Source: Lineus longissimus
Taxonomy: Eukaryota > Nemertea > Pilidiophora > Heteronemertea > Lineidae
DNA: 64,000 nt
Direction: 5' to 3'
Assembly (NCBI RefSeq): GCF_910592395.1
Contig: NC_088325.1
Coordinates: forward strand, 6,353,501 to 6,417,500
Within the stretch, counting starts at the first letter, position 1, and each line of letters opens with the position of its first letter. The position numbers and the translations under genes were made by a program. Positions 54,716 through 64,000 of the stretch are shown one piece after another. Below the pieces are notes generated by a model. That model was not told where the DNA came from, made no database searches, and saw only the letters and a program-made list of their open reading frames with translations.

Positions 54716-56989
54716 CCTGGGGCAGACGCAACCGACACGACAGGGCACGTAACACACTGTTTTATAAAAAATGCATCGCCCTGTCCCAAAAAAATTCCGC
54801 CAGGTATTTGTCATCTCTTTGCAGCGGGTTATTTTTATTGCTTGCGAATAGTAATCAACAGGCAAGGACATTCTTGATCCAAACACCACGCTCGAATGTA
54901 GACAAAATGTCGACCAGCGATGTTTTATCATCATGCATACTTTACGAAAGGAACGCATGGGTATTTTTTCGGGTTACCCTGTATGGACCGATTGAATAAC
55001 ACTGATCGCATAAACCCAATCGCCAGACACGGTCTGGAACACTCGAGTAGTTTGAACGCCGCAATAGTAAGGCCTAGCGATTGGTCATCCACAGTGAATG
55101 AGCTTTGTGTACCTATTTCGGGGGCGGTACGTAGAATGCAAGCTTGAATATCTAGAAGGGGTGTTATTGAGAAGAAACTAGAGTACACGCGTGCGAGTAT
55201 TATATAAAAACTAAGCGTATTTCTGTGAAATCAACTGAACTCATGCCGATATCTTTCAAATTAGATAATCTTATCTCATGCGTTATTGCAAGAGTCTTTG
55301 AAATTTAACTAAACATACATACTGAAGTACTCCGTCCGTATAGCCTCCCATCATATGGTCAACAGAAGTGCTTCAGCATACCCGCTTATTTGTCAAACGT
55401 AGCTTAAATCTTTTATTCTCCCTCATTTTTCACCTTTGTACTGACTGAACGACTTCGAAAAATTGGGTATAGACCTTGCTTACGCATAAAGTATTCGTTA
55501 GACAAGATACATCAGTGTAAATGACAACAGTGATGTTGATAACAAAAAACATATTGCATTTACAGTGTTGGATTTTTTAGTAGAAAAATGCTTCGAAACT
55601 TATAGCAGAAAAATGAGGTACTACCATTTGCATGTTTAGAAAGCTCTAATTTCACGGATAACCACTTCTTTAAATCGGGGCATGACCACAATCAACGAAG
55701 AGCATGGCATCGGACACCGTAACTACATCGTCCCAATCATGTTAGAATAATGGTACCGAATGATCAGTCTAGTAATTTCATATAGTCTCTTTCACGAGAA
55801 ATTGGCATAGCACTCGTACATTGCCAGAATTGGACAAAGCATAATCATAAACAAGACATTCGATGCGAAATACAGTTTTTCGCAGCAATTTTTCCACAGT
55901 TTTTTTTCCAGTAATTGTAAACGTTTGTAAGATAATCCCCTAGCAATTCATTGTTTGTAGTATTGCTAGAAATTATTAATCCGATTATCAAATCACATCA
56001 ACCATATAGACACGATCCATACGGTACATACTTGTATTCCATCCGTTGTGGTGCATATTCATATTATAGTCGAGCAGCCACTACATACGGGGACCCCGGG
56101 CGAACGCGGGGAACCGTCTAGTGGTTCTCACAGATGCTCGCTTGACGTTGTAAGATCGCTTTGTAATCTACCGCCACAGTATGAGCCCAAGGCAGAAAGC
56201 GGGAAGAATCGAGTGGTATTCCCAGTTGGTCACGATTGATTTCGATATAAGATGGCTCCGTTATCTACCGCAAAGCATGTGGAACGTGGAACAGCCTTGG
56301 TTTCCCGCAGAATAGTGAAGCCACTCCTTTTTATTGCCTTCTACTTTTGTAAGATAAACATTGCACTCTCTGCCAGGGCTAGGTCGAAATGAGCAGCATG
56401 AGCCCCATGAAAACTGGGAGAAATATCGCTGAACATGATCACGCCAGCATGTTCAAAATGCATTGATTCATATAATTGATTATGTATCTACAATACATAT
56501 CGACTGTATTGTAAAACGACCATTGACAGAAAGTTGTTTTATTGTTGTTTTTTTTAGTCAACATGTATTGCAGATACACCCATTTAATTGAGTGATGTTG
56601 CAAACCCTTGCATTAACCCTTGCAAAATATATCATGAACATCTGGCCAGGGCACACGCCCCTCAGGCAGTCATGAAGTTCTTTTTGCAGAATTGCAACAA
56701 CAGGACCAGTAAAAGGTTCTTTTTCGTTACGCGGCAATACCTACCGCTCGAAGTTCAGTATGTTTGCAATGGCAATAAACCAAATTTTCACGCCTCTTCA
56801 ATTTTGCAATTCGCAGAACAGTCTCGAACAGATATTGTTCACCACTTGTCTGTTGGTACATTATTTTTTCTAATTTCACGAAACGAGGTAATTCGCGAGC
56901 GAAAATGAAAAGATGGCAAAAATTACGATTTACAGTATCGAATCGCGAACAAATGCAGTGATGACCCGAAAAAAACTAAAACCATGTTA

Positions 56990-58906
56990 AAGAGATTGAA
57001 TCGTCTTACAACCGAGAGCAGTAGTGACATCTGTAGCGAAATTACAAACTACTGTGTGACGTCACTAGTTCCATATAAGGAAGCTTATTTACATAACTTT
57101 ACAACTTTTTGTTTAATACGAGTTAAAAATTCGCGAGCAGCACGTGGATCCCCTGGGTGTTGTCAGCTGTTTCCACAATGGGTTACATAATCGGCTACAC
57201 AAAGGCCAGTCTTCTGGTATATAAATAAAGTCGGCGATGATAGCGGAATGCAGTTAGGACATGTTACATCGTCAATAGTAATAGAAGTGATGTTTTAGCA
57301 AAGAAAAGATGGAGAATGCAAAGAATAGTAGTACATATATATGGACTTTGAGTCGGGTGGGGACGTGGAAACCATGGAAACCAAATAACCTTAGAAAGAG
57401 GACTGATTACGATACGAACATGATATATATAGCGATACCATACAAAACGCCGTGTATGTGATGTATGCTTTCATGAGTAACGTTACACATACCTGGGCGC
57501 ATCAGTTTTCATCGGGATAGCCTACTCTATTTGGCAGCGGAAGGCTAGGCCTTGAAGACTCCAAAAAAGAACTTAGCAACATCATATGAATATAGTAGGC
57601 CTTTCCTCTCTCCTTCGATTCCAACAGTAAGGAACGGCAGTGTAACTTATTCGTTTATCCGCAAGCGAAGAAACCAGACTAGGCAGTTTGTCGTAAAACA
57701 TCCAAATACATGTAGTACCTTACGAATCTGCATGGGGCGCGTTAACGATAATGTTGCAAAATGAATGTAAAAATTGGTAGCATCGGTCGTAAATATTGTC
57801 TTATTTTTCAAGATGAGAGTATGTTGATGATAAGAAAACGTAAACCAATGACAGGCCAGTATTTCTTAAACCTTGCAAGTGTTTTGGGGTCCTTGAAACT
57901 CCTTATATTTATCAATGAAACCTTATTCCCGCCTAAGGTTTTGACCGGGCCGTCCAAAACTCCCCATTTTTTGGCGGGCCTTTCCCTTTAATAATGTTGT
58001 TACCTTAGTGATAGAATCACAGAACATTGAGCCTGGTTTGAGGTAGATTTCCTTAATTTTGTCTTTCTTATCCCCAAGGTCGACGACGGACGACGGACAC
58101 TGCGGTATTGTATAGACTCCCCTACGGTGAGCCAAAGCGTGTCTTTCTTATCCCCAAGGTCATCTCGCTAACCTACCAAAATTGTGCAACAAAATCGCAG
58201 TGTAATGGCTTGGAAATACCTCTATCATTAGGCGATTGAATTAAAAGTTCAGTATATAAAATTACTTGAAGAACCACATAGTCGTTCATCTGTTCAAACG
58301 CAAGAAATCGCGGGAAATGTGCCTTTTTGGTGTTTTTTTAGTATTGTGTCCAGAGCCATCACGACGATATGCACACATCCATGAATATTGCACCGTTCTC
58401 ACATTAACCAGCGTAAACAGTTGCTTCAAATCTACAAATATCTTAACTCCCCGCTGCTTTTAATCGGACAACCAAATCAAAGAACTTTGAGTCAACTAAT
58501 TGTAGATTGTGTTGCCAATCCTAGCATTTTCGGTGAATAAGCGAGAAAACCTCGTTGATATCGGGATGATCATGACCTTCCCAGAAAATCTACCTCAAAC
58601 TGCAGTAAGCTGAACCCAGAAACACCCTCAGGGTATGTGGTGTTGATTCTTCTCTGTTGTAACGAAATACGTGTACGATACGCACCAGCAATGAGACACC
58701 TGCATAAAATAATTAAAATGCGTGCATAATTCAGAAACAGGATCGGAGTTGATTCCTTTTTACAAAGCAAATTTTGATATGTTTTTCTGTAACATTAGAT
58801 TCATGTTATACTTAAGCTACTAGAGTCAGAATGGACTGGAACGCATAATATATACAGTTTAGATACCTATCGGGGCGAGGTTATGCATCGGCGGCCAGGT
58901 GACTAA
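56990..58906. other. Non-coding stretch right of copy B
   Basis: No gene was recognised. A good TATA-like word (GTATATAAATAA, near 57220) is followed about 85 bp later by an ATG with a 51-codon frame that has no domain. GTCTTTCTTATCCCCAAGGTC occurs twice, near 58061 and 58140. It could hold the promoter or 5' exons of an unrecognised gene. Confidence 0.45.
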
Positions 58907-59110
58907 TTATTCCAGTACATTTGGACCAAAAGGAGCTGTTGTGCGTAAGCGATGGATCCAGTCGAGTTCTGTGATCAATCACTTTTGCAGGGCTTCCTGA
59001 GAGTTCGGTGGAAGACGGATGAAGGCCAGCATATGCGCTTTGGCATCATCCCCTTGTGTCCTGGGGCGTTGAAGTGTCTACCCACAGTGTCATCAGCCAA
59101 CAGAGTGCTG
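58907..59110 (-). pseudogene. Penelope-like element, C-terminal GIY-YIG fragment
   Basis: On -, the pieces read VGRHFNAPGHKG, then in the next frame DDAKAHMLAFIRLPP, then LITELDWIHRLRTTAPFGPN and TAA at 58907-58909. The HFN-x2-GH block, the following D-D motif and the terminal W-I-x-R-L-R-T-x3-P-x-G-x-N are the C-terminal signature of the GIY-YIG endonuclease of Penelope-like and related retroelements. A frameshift and a stop break it, and the reverse transcriptase part is absent. Confidence 0.62.
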
Positions 59111-59129
59111 ATGAGAATCCTCTGGTCCT

Positions 59130-60478
59130 GGTAGATCCTTTGTCCCTTAGGTCCCTGGTAGATTCTTTGTGCCTCTCTCGAGTAGATAGACTGAAAAAAA
59201 CCCAAATAAATGAAAGTTGTACAAGAACACGTCTGCTCAACTCTCATTTATTTCGTTTTCTCATACAGTTAGGATATCATTCTCATTTTGTGACAATTCC
59301 CTTGGATTTGAATAACGGTTCGAATATAACTTTGGAAACAGGTAAGACTGGTGTCCAATATTCCGTACTATTGTCCTGGGCTAAGATGCCACACCCCGTT
59401 AGGCAGGCTACTGACTCTAGCAACATCGCAGATACTTTCGCTCACATATATCGCTTTCCGATCGCGATGGAGTGCCTTCGTCGTCTAACCTCACCAGCAA
59501 TATTCATCGCATGTCTAATCTTCGGCTGCATGTTCAGTCACGACAGAATAAATTATTCAGTATTTTCTAAGGATATTTTTGCTATCTTAACCCACAAACC
59601 TTTACAACTTCCTAGATCCACACATCAATGCACGCTATTTCCCTCGCATATTTGGGCCGTTATCCGCATGCCGGTGTAAAAGGAATGGACGTCCTAGGAA
59701 TGCAGAACCCCATACGATAGCTGTGTATTGTCAACGAATGTGGTTAATGGTTTGGTTAGGGTTAGCTACATAATCTTCAACAAAGGAACTCGGCGACTCT
59801 ATTCACTTTAACAACATTTTAAGGACCGGACTTAGATTCCGGAGGACTCGCATTTCTTTTACACCGGGTCTATTAACCAGCCACGGCCGATACAGGTTTA
59901 CAAGGGCCTGTGTCTTCTATCGCGCAGCAAATTTTATTTTACACGCAGTTCACACGGTTGACGATTTTAAGATGACGCCATTGTCATTATAGTAGATGAG
60001 GCCATGCAGAATAGCGATTATAGTCGTGTGTGATAACAGTCGGTTCACCCGGCGTCGCAAATCGCTAATTTGCGGGCGCTTTTCCTGTAGGTTGGCCCCG
60101 AAAATCTTAATTTTTCTCCATATCAGAAGGATCTCTCTTACGATTCCGCAAGGTGAACATGATGAAAAAGGGAGAAAGCCAGGGGTGCTAAAAGAAGCAT
60201 CGCGATCGATTGCAATTATTTCCTGTATAGTAGTAGCAGGGCACGCTAATCCTTCCTGTTACAACATTTTAAAGACTTCTCAACTTTTAAGCCGAATTCA
60301 TACTCCGTCGCGCAACTACCGGTGTCAGCGTTTTGCATTTGTTGATTACCACGCTATACCTATTACCAAAATGCGGACGCCGATAGTCACGCGATCGGAG
60401 TATGATCAAATTCGGCTTTACGCTTTGTTGCCAACTACATGTATAACATGACTAACCCAAAAGTTGTGATCTTGAATT
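59130..60478. other. Upstream flank of the receptor gene
   Basis: A 207-codon open frame on + (59056-59679) starts inside the antisense of the Penelope fragment and shows no domain; it is judged accidental, as is the one at 59996-60451. 5' untranslated exons of the receptor may lie here, but no promoter was identified. Confidence 0.45.
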
Positions 60479-62156
60479 ATGGCAGATATCCAAAGCAGCA
60501 AGACAGATCGAGTGAGTTTTCTGTGGCTGGAAACGATGACTTTAAATCATACAAACTTGGTAAAGGTTCTTCCTCAGACCTACCTGGCTTTAGATCTTGC
60601 CTATTACGTCATAAAACACTGGGCAATCTATGGAATTTTTACTTTTGGATTTGTCGGGAATACAATTTCGTTTCTGATCACAAATAAGAAGGAATATAGA
60701 CACGTTTCGACCGGCGTGTATATGACGTCATTGGCTGTGTTAGATAATGCGTGTCTACTGGTAATGATGATGTATAATATGTTGTCTGTTCAGCGATTAG
60801 GAGATGGCATTCAGGATAGACAGAACTTCCATGTGTAAGTACATTTCCTACTCATGGTGTAAGTAAGCAAAATCAGCTGACTTTGCATCCGTTCCCGATT
60901 CTCCTGAAACATTCAGGGTACCCAGCCTGGTGAAACCATGCGACTCCCTGCGAGATCGCTCCGGTCAACGCCGGGACGAACTCGCGTAAACGTAGCTATA
61001 CAATCCAACATTGCGTCAGGAATTGGCGGAGGCGCAATAACTTGGAACGAGGCTGCAGGGTATCGATGAGCTGGTATTTTTAACCGAACGCCGTTTATTC
61101 CATGGCGGGTTGAAAGACGCTAGATAATTCGTTCCCAGGGATTTGAATCGGATTCGCTTCCATCGGATGTCAGTTCAAATAGCTTCCGGATTTGCGCGCT
61201 TAACCCTCACCCAACATTCTGTTTTTGTGGTCAAAATGAAGAAAGGGAACTCATTCATTACGTTTCTCTGCCCTTGATGATTTTTCTTTAAGGACCCCCG
61301 TTTTAGGCCTTTTCTGTGGGTCCTTTTTTATCATTTTATCTGACCGGAATAGATTCATTGAGCAGTTATCAAAATGCTCCGCAGGCTGATATGGCTTGAA
61401 AGCAAACATTTGGTGTCATGTGAGATCATATCATAACTTCGTTTCAGCTGGTTCGTCTTCTTCAACTTCTCCTGTCAGTACGCGTCACGACTTCTGCTGG
61501 CAGCAATGACGGCCGACCGCGCCTACAAAGTTCTATTTCCACTAAGAGCAAAGTCAACAGGCACGACGTCGAAAACAAAGAAAGTCATCATAGTTGTTAC
61601 CTTGATTCCTGCGATAGCAAATATCAATTTTTTTTTTACCATTAAGGTGTTGTTCATTCGGACTGATGACGAAACGCCTGCTTATTCATTTCCTGAGGTT
61701 CCGTGGATCGAGCTTATGGTGACTGGTTGGACCTTATTTATAGCTGTTATTTTACCTTTTTTCACTATCCTCACGTCAAACATTCTTATAATCTATGGTG
61801 TCCAGCGAGCGGCTTCCGCAAGAACAGATATGGTGAGCGTCAACGACAAAGCCAAGGAAAACCATCTCACGCGTATGTTAATTCTAGTTTCAGTGGCGTA
61901 TATCATTCTTTGCCTACCGGACGCAGTTAATGAGCTCGTCTTTAGTATCCCAGAAGTGAGTTCACAGTACGTCATGAGTTCTGACTATTGGCGGACAAGG
62001 GCCGTACTTATTGGCTGGACTCTTGCTCAGGTCTCCGCTATGAATCATGCTGTAAATTTCTTTTTGTACGTGCTGGGCGGAGGAAAGACCTACAGACAGG
62101 ATGTCAAGAAATTGTTCACTGGTTGTTTAAATCAACTTCCAATTACGAAACAATAA
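60479..62156 (+). CDS. Rhodopsin-type seven-transmembrane receptor, two exons, 354 aa
   Basis: Exons are 60479-60834 (to CATGT/GTAAGT) and 61448-62156 (after GTTTCAG); they join in frame (phase 2). The product has seven hydrophobic segments at about 48-68, 79-102, 119-141, 165-185, 206-237, 259-283 and 304-328. Class A marks are GN at 60-61 in TM1, LAVLD at 85-89 in TM2, DRA at 142-144 after TM3 (DRY position), Pro in ILPFF in TM5, CLP at 274-276 in TM6 (CWxP position), and NFFLY at 322-326 in TM7 where NPxxY is usual. An N-glycosylation site is at N23. The TM3-ECL2 cysteine pair is not evident: ECL2 (RTDDETPAYSFPEVPW) has no Cys. Such divergent receptors, often loosely grouped with peptide receptors, are expanded in marine deuterostomes. 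The ligand is unknown. It would act at the plasma membrane through G proteins. Confidence 0.85.
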
Positions 62157-64000
62157 ACTCAGTGGAATATTAAGTCTGCTGAACTATATATACATACATG
62201 TTTAACCTATGTCATAATATGTGATTTAAATGATGACATTTCCCCGATTGAGCATCATCGCCACAACCATTTTGGAGAATCCATGCGCTCGAGGAGAATG
62301 CATCGCTTTGCGAGAATATGGCACCATATGTAACCTTACAATACCAATGTGTCGATATCGTTCCCTGTCATGACTGCAAAGCAACAATGGAATTATAAAA
62401 ACGCTAGGCCCTGTATTCAAGTTTCCAGAAAAGATTATGGAGAAACGTTGGCTTGGTTCCTTTATCCTTTATCCTTTATCCTAGAACATCACATCACATA
62501 ACGACCAGAAACTCGATTTCTCTTTTTAAGTATTTGAAGTATAGGTTTGAAATTTGAATATTTGGGTGGCTTTTGGGAAAGGATTGGATGATATCGTGTG
62601 CACGTGTAACCAACTGAGATTCGGGCGGGTCCAATGGAAATTCCCCGGGACGACTAGCCAATTATTCCGAATTCCCATTGGCAACAGATATAAATGAGTG
62701 ATTAAAAGAGATTCATTCAGTCCGTTTATTATGACCACATTCCATTACTACATGCAGTACTGTACTCATGTACACATATGCACATATACTCTACATCAGT
62801 ACATGCATAGCCTAGGCCTGCATCATGGTTTGTCTGGAACCCGTGAAACCGAGCCCACATGTGACTCACTAAAAACCATAATAAATTGAATTAACCTGAT
62901 AGAATAACCTTTTAATGGTGGTGTATGGGTGTCACAGATCCAGGGGAAAGATTGCAGCCCGGTGGTCTGGGTTGGCCGGTTTATAAAATTGGGAAAAATT
63001 AGAAATTTGTGGAGATGAGATTTGGGTGTGTAGTTTTAGAAGTTTCCAAGATGGCCAACAGCTTGCCACACCACCTGTGGCAAACCATATAACTAATTTT
63101 AGATATAACTATTATACAGGTTGTAACAAAAATATTGACCTGGCTACACACGTTGAGGTTAAAGTTTTCCAGATCTGTTTCATTGCTCATACAGTATATA
63201 CATGTATAATGTTAGGTCACAATATGCTAGAGAGTTTGAGATCCGCAACTTAAAGCAAAACTTAAACGTATACGCACCTATACGTATAAGTTTAGCTATC
63301 AGTTGCGATGAGTTTTGTTATACGTATATTAATAAATATGAATAAATAAATAAATTAGTCTTCACGATTTCCAATCTTTTACAAAGAATAGCTTTGATAT
63401 TGAAAAGAAGAGCAGCCAGTGGTAGTCACCGTGCATTCCCTTTCTTCCCGAATCGTCCTTATCGTAACAACAATAACATTACCCTCGTCGGTGTCGCAGG
63501 AGACACGCACTGAAAGCAATCGATGGTAGAGGAAGACCAGGTGCAGGAAAAATTCAAAATCTGACTGATTTATCATGCTTTTCTGATGTTGAATCAGATT
63601 TGACTCGAGTTAGCTCTCCAAGCGTCGATCTTTTCAATATGTAACGATGCACTAGTAAGGCGCTTTCTGGAGCCATGGAGCTACTCTGTGGCATCTTGGT
63701 GCTGATATCGATTTTTCCGCCATCACGGTGATGACGCTTGATAACCCCTCTATTGCGACGATAATGGAAATGACGTTGCGTCGTAAAAGCGGGGTGACGT
63801 GAACTCGGCTCTCGGCGTGCACTCACGTTGCTGGAGAGGTATTTCACGCCAGGACTTGCGCTACTGAAAATAACGAAAAACGCTTTTTCTACCGTGTAAG
63901 AGCTGAAACAAAATCGGAAAAGCATCAGCGTTCAGAAAAATAGTTTACTGATGAACCAGAAGAAGAACAAACAAACATACTCCAATAAAAAGCCGACTAA
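62157..64000. other. Non-coding tail of the window
   Basis: Includes TTTATCC repeated three times near 62460-62483 and an inverted CGTATA-rich stretch near 63265-63325 (TACGCACCTATACGTATAAG). A 123-codon minus frame at 63554-63925 covers a locally CpG-rich segment and is basic and low-complexity; it could be a terminal exon of an unseen gene but has no recognisable domain. Confidence 0.4.

Larger units (their letters stand above)
52993..54981 (-). mobile_element. Pogo-type DNA transposon, apparently complete
   Basis: A 1989-bp element with ends CAGGGTGACTCATAAG and mirrored CGGGTTACCCTG, each flanked by TA (52991-52992, 54982-54983). Inside is one open transposase gene on -. It sits within the 52768-55183 MITE and is therefore the youngest layer here. 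Confidence 0.85.
52768..55183. mobile_element. TA-flanked MITE carrying a nested pogo transposon
   Basis: The outer ends CTCAAGTTTCTTCTCAATAA and the mirrored TTATTGAGAAGAAACTAGAG are flanked by TA (52766-52767, 55184-55185). Without the inner transposon it would be about 430 bp. Copy A has the empty site (GACGGTAATATACGTGTGCG near 26570), so it inserted in copy B after the duplication. It encodes nothing itself. TA target and size fit a mariner/pogo-type MITE. Confidence 0.82.
43757..56989 (+). repeat. Segmental duplication, copy B
   Basis: This is the direct repeat of copy A, starting 9 bp after the fold-back element's target duplication and ending at ACCATGTTAA near 56989. It is 3.8 kb longer than A because of a LINE (49327-51230) and a MITE with a nested pogo transposon (52768-55183). 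It also has smaller changes: a partial internal duplication at 44652-44956, about 80 extra bp at 51766-51835, loss of the A segment 26749-27206, and loss of about 40 bp near 55600. The parts of this copy outside the listed genes and elements show no further gene. Confidence 0.93.

Noticed and set aside
53274-54755. Longer pogo transposase start upstream of 54659
   Set aside because: The extra 32 codons are unlike the family and contain the TATA-like word on the same strand.
59056-59679. 207-codon + open frame
   Set aside because: Its start is the antisense of the Penelope remnant and the rest shows no domain or composition typical of protein.
59996-60451. 151-codon + frame just upstream of the receptor
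   Set aside because: No recognisable domain, out of frame with the receptor, probably untranslated leader or intergenic.
63554-63925. 123-codon minus open frame at the right edge
   Set aside because: Locally CpG-rich but low-complexity and without any domain; support is too weak to list it as a gene.

Overview
The window reads as nuclear DNA of an invertebrate animal, most likely a marine deuterostome such as an echinoderm, hemichordate or lancelet. It is AT-rich and intron-bearing, with GT-AG splice sites. It is crowded with transposons typical of such genomes (PIF/Harbinger, pogo, L2/CR1-type LINEs, Ty3/Gypsy, Penelope, MITEs), and TACATGTA and AGGCCTA words are frequent. The taxon is inferred from style only; no mitochondrial or rRNA marker is present.

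Left part (1-19 kb): a small three-exon gene on + encodes a secreted protein with two PAN/apple-like modules (2898-7554). About 125 bp past its stop lies a decayed PIF/Harbinger transposon (7680-10521) with recognisable terminal inverted repeats, a broken Myb/SANT-like gene, a broken transposase and an interstitial telomere-like CCCTAA tract. A probable solo LTR (10729-11265) and a second, shorter Harbinger derivative (13969-14949) follow. The rest is non-coding with scattered short repeats.

Middle (19.4-57 kb): the central feature is a segmental duplication. Copy A (19375-28810) and copy B (43757-56989) are direct repeats. Each carries the same two adjacent minus-strand genes of a family I do not recognise: a two-exon gene (about 418 aa) and a single-exon gene (405 aa). 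These are distant paralogues of each other, so the window holds four open genes of one family. Copy B was later hit by a 5'-truncated LINE and by a TA-flanked MITE that itself contains an intact pogo transposon. Copy A keeps both empty sites, so relative dates can be read directly. Between the copies are a second Harbinger transposase, a 2.9-kb palindrome of LTR sequence, a minus-strand Ty3/Gypsy remnant with a complete Harbinger element nested in its integrase, another LINE copy, and a fold-back element with 9-bp target duplications.

Right part (57-64 kb): non-coding DNA with a Penelope-like remnant (58907-59110), then a two-exon rhodopsin-type seven-transmembrane receptor gene on + (60479-62156), and a non-coding tail.

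Host genes are therefore the PAN-domain gene, the four duplicated orphan genes and the receptor. Nearly everything else recognisable is mobile DNA, much of it nested. No tRNA, rRNA or CRISPR was seen. Gene models are read from splice sites and frame continuity; all family assignments are from motif recognition, not from a search.
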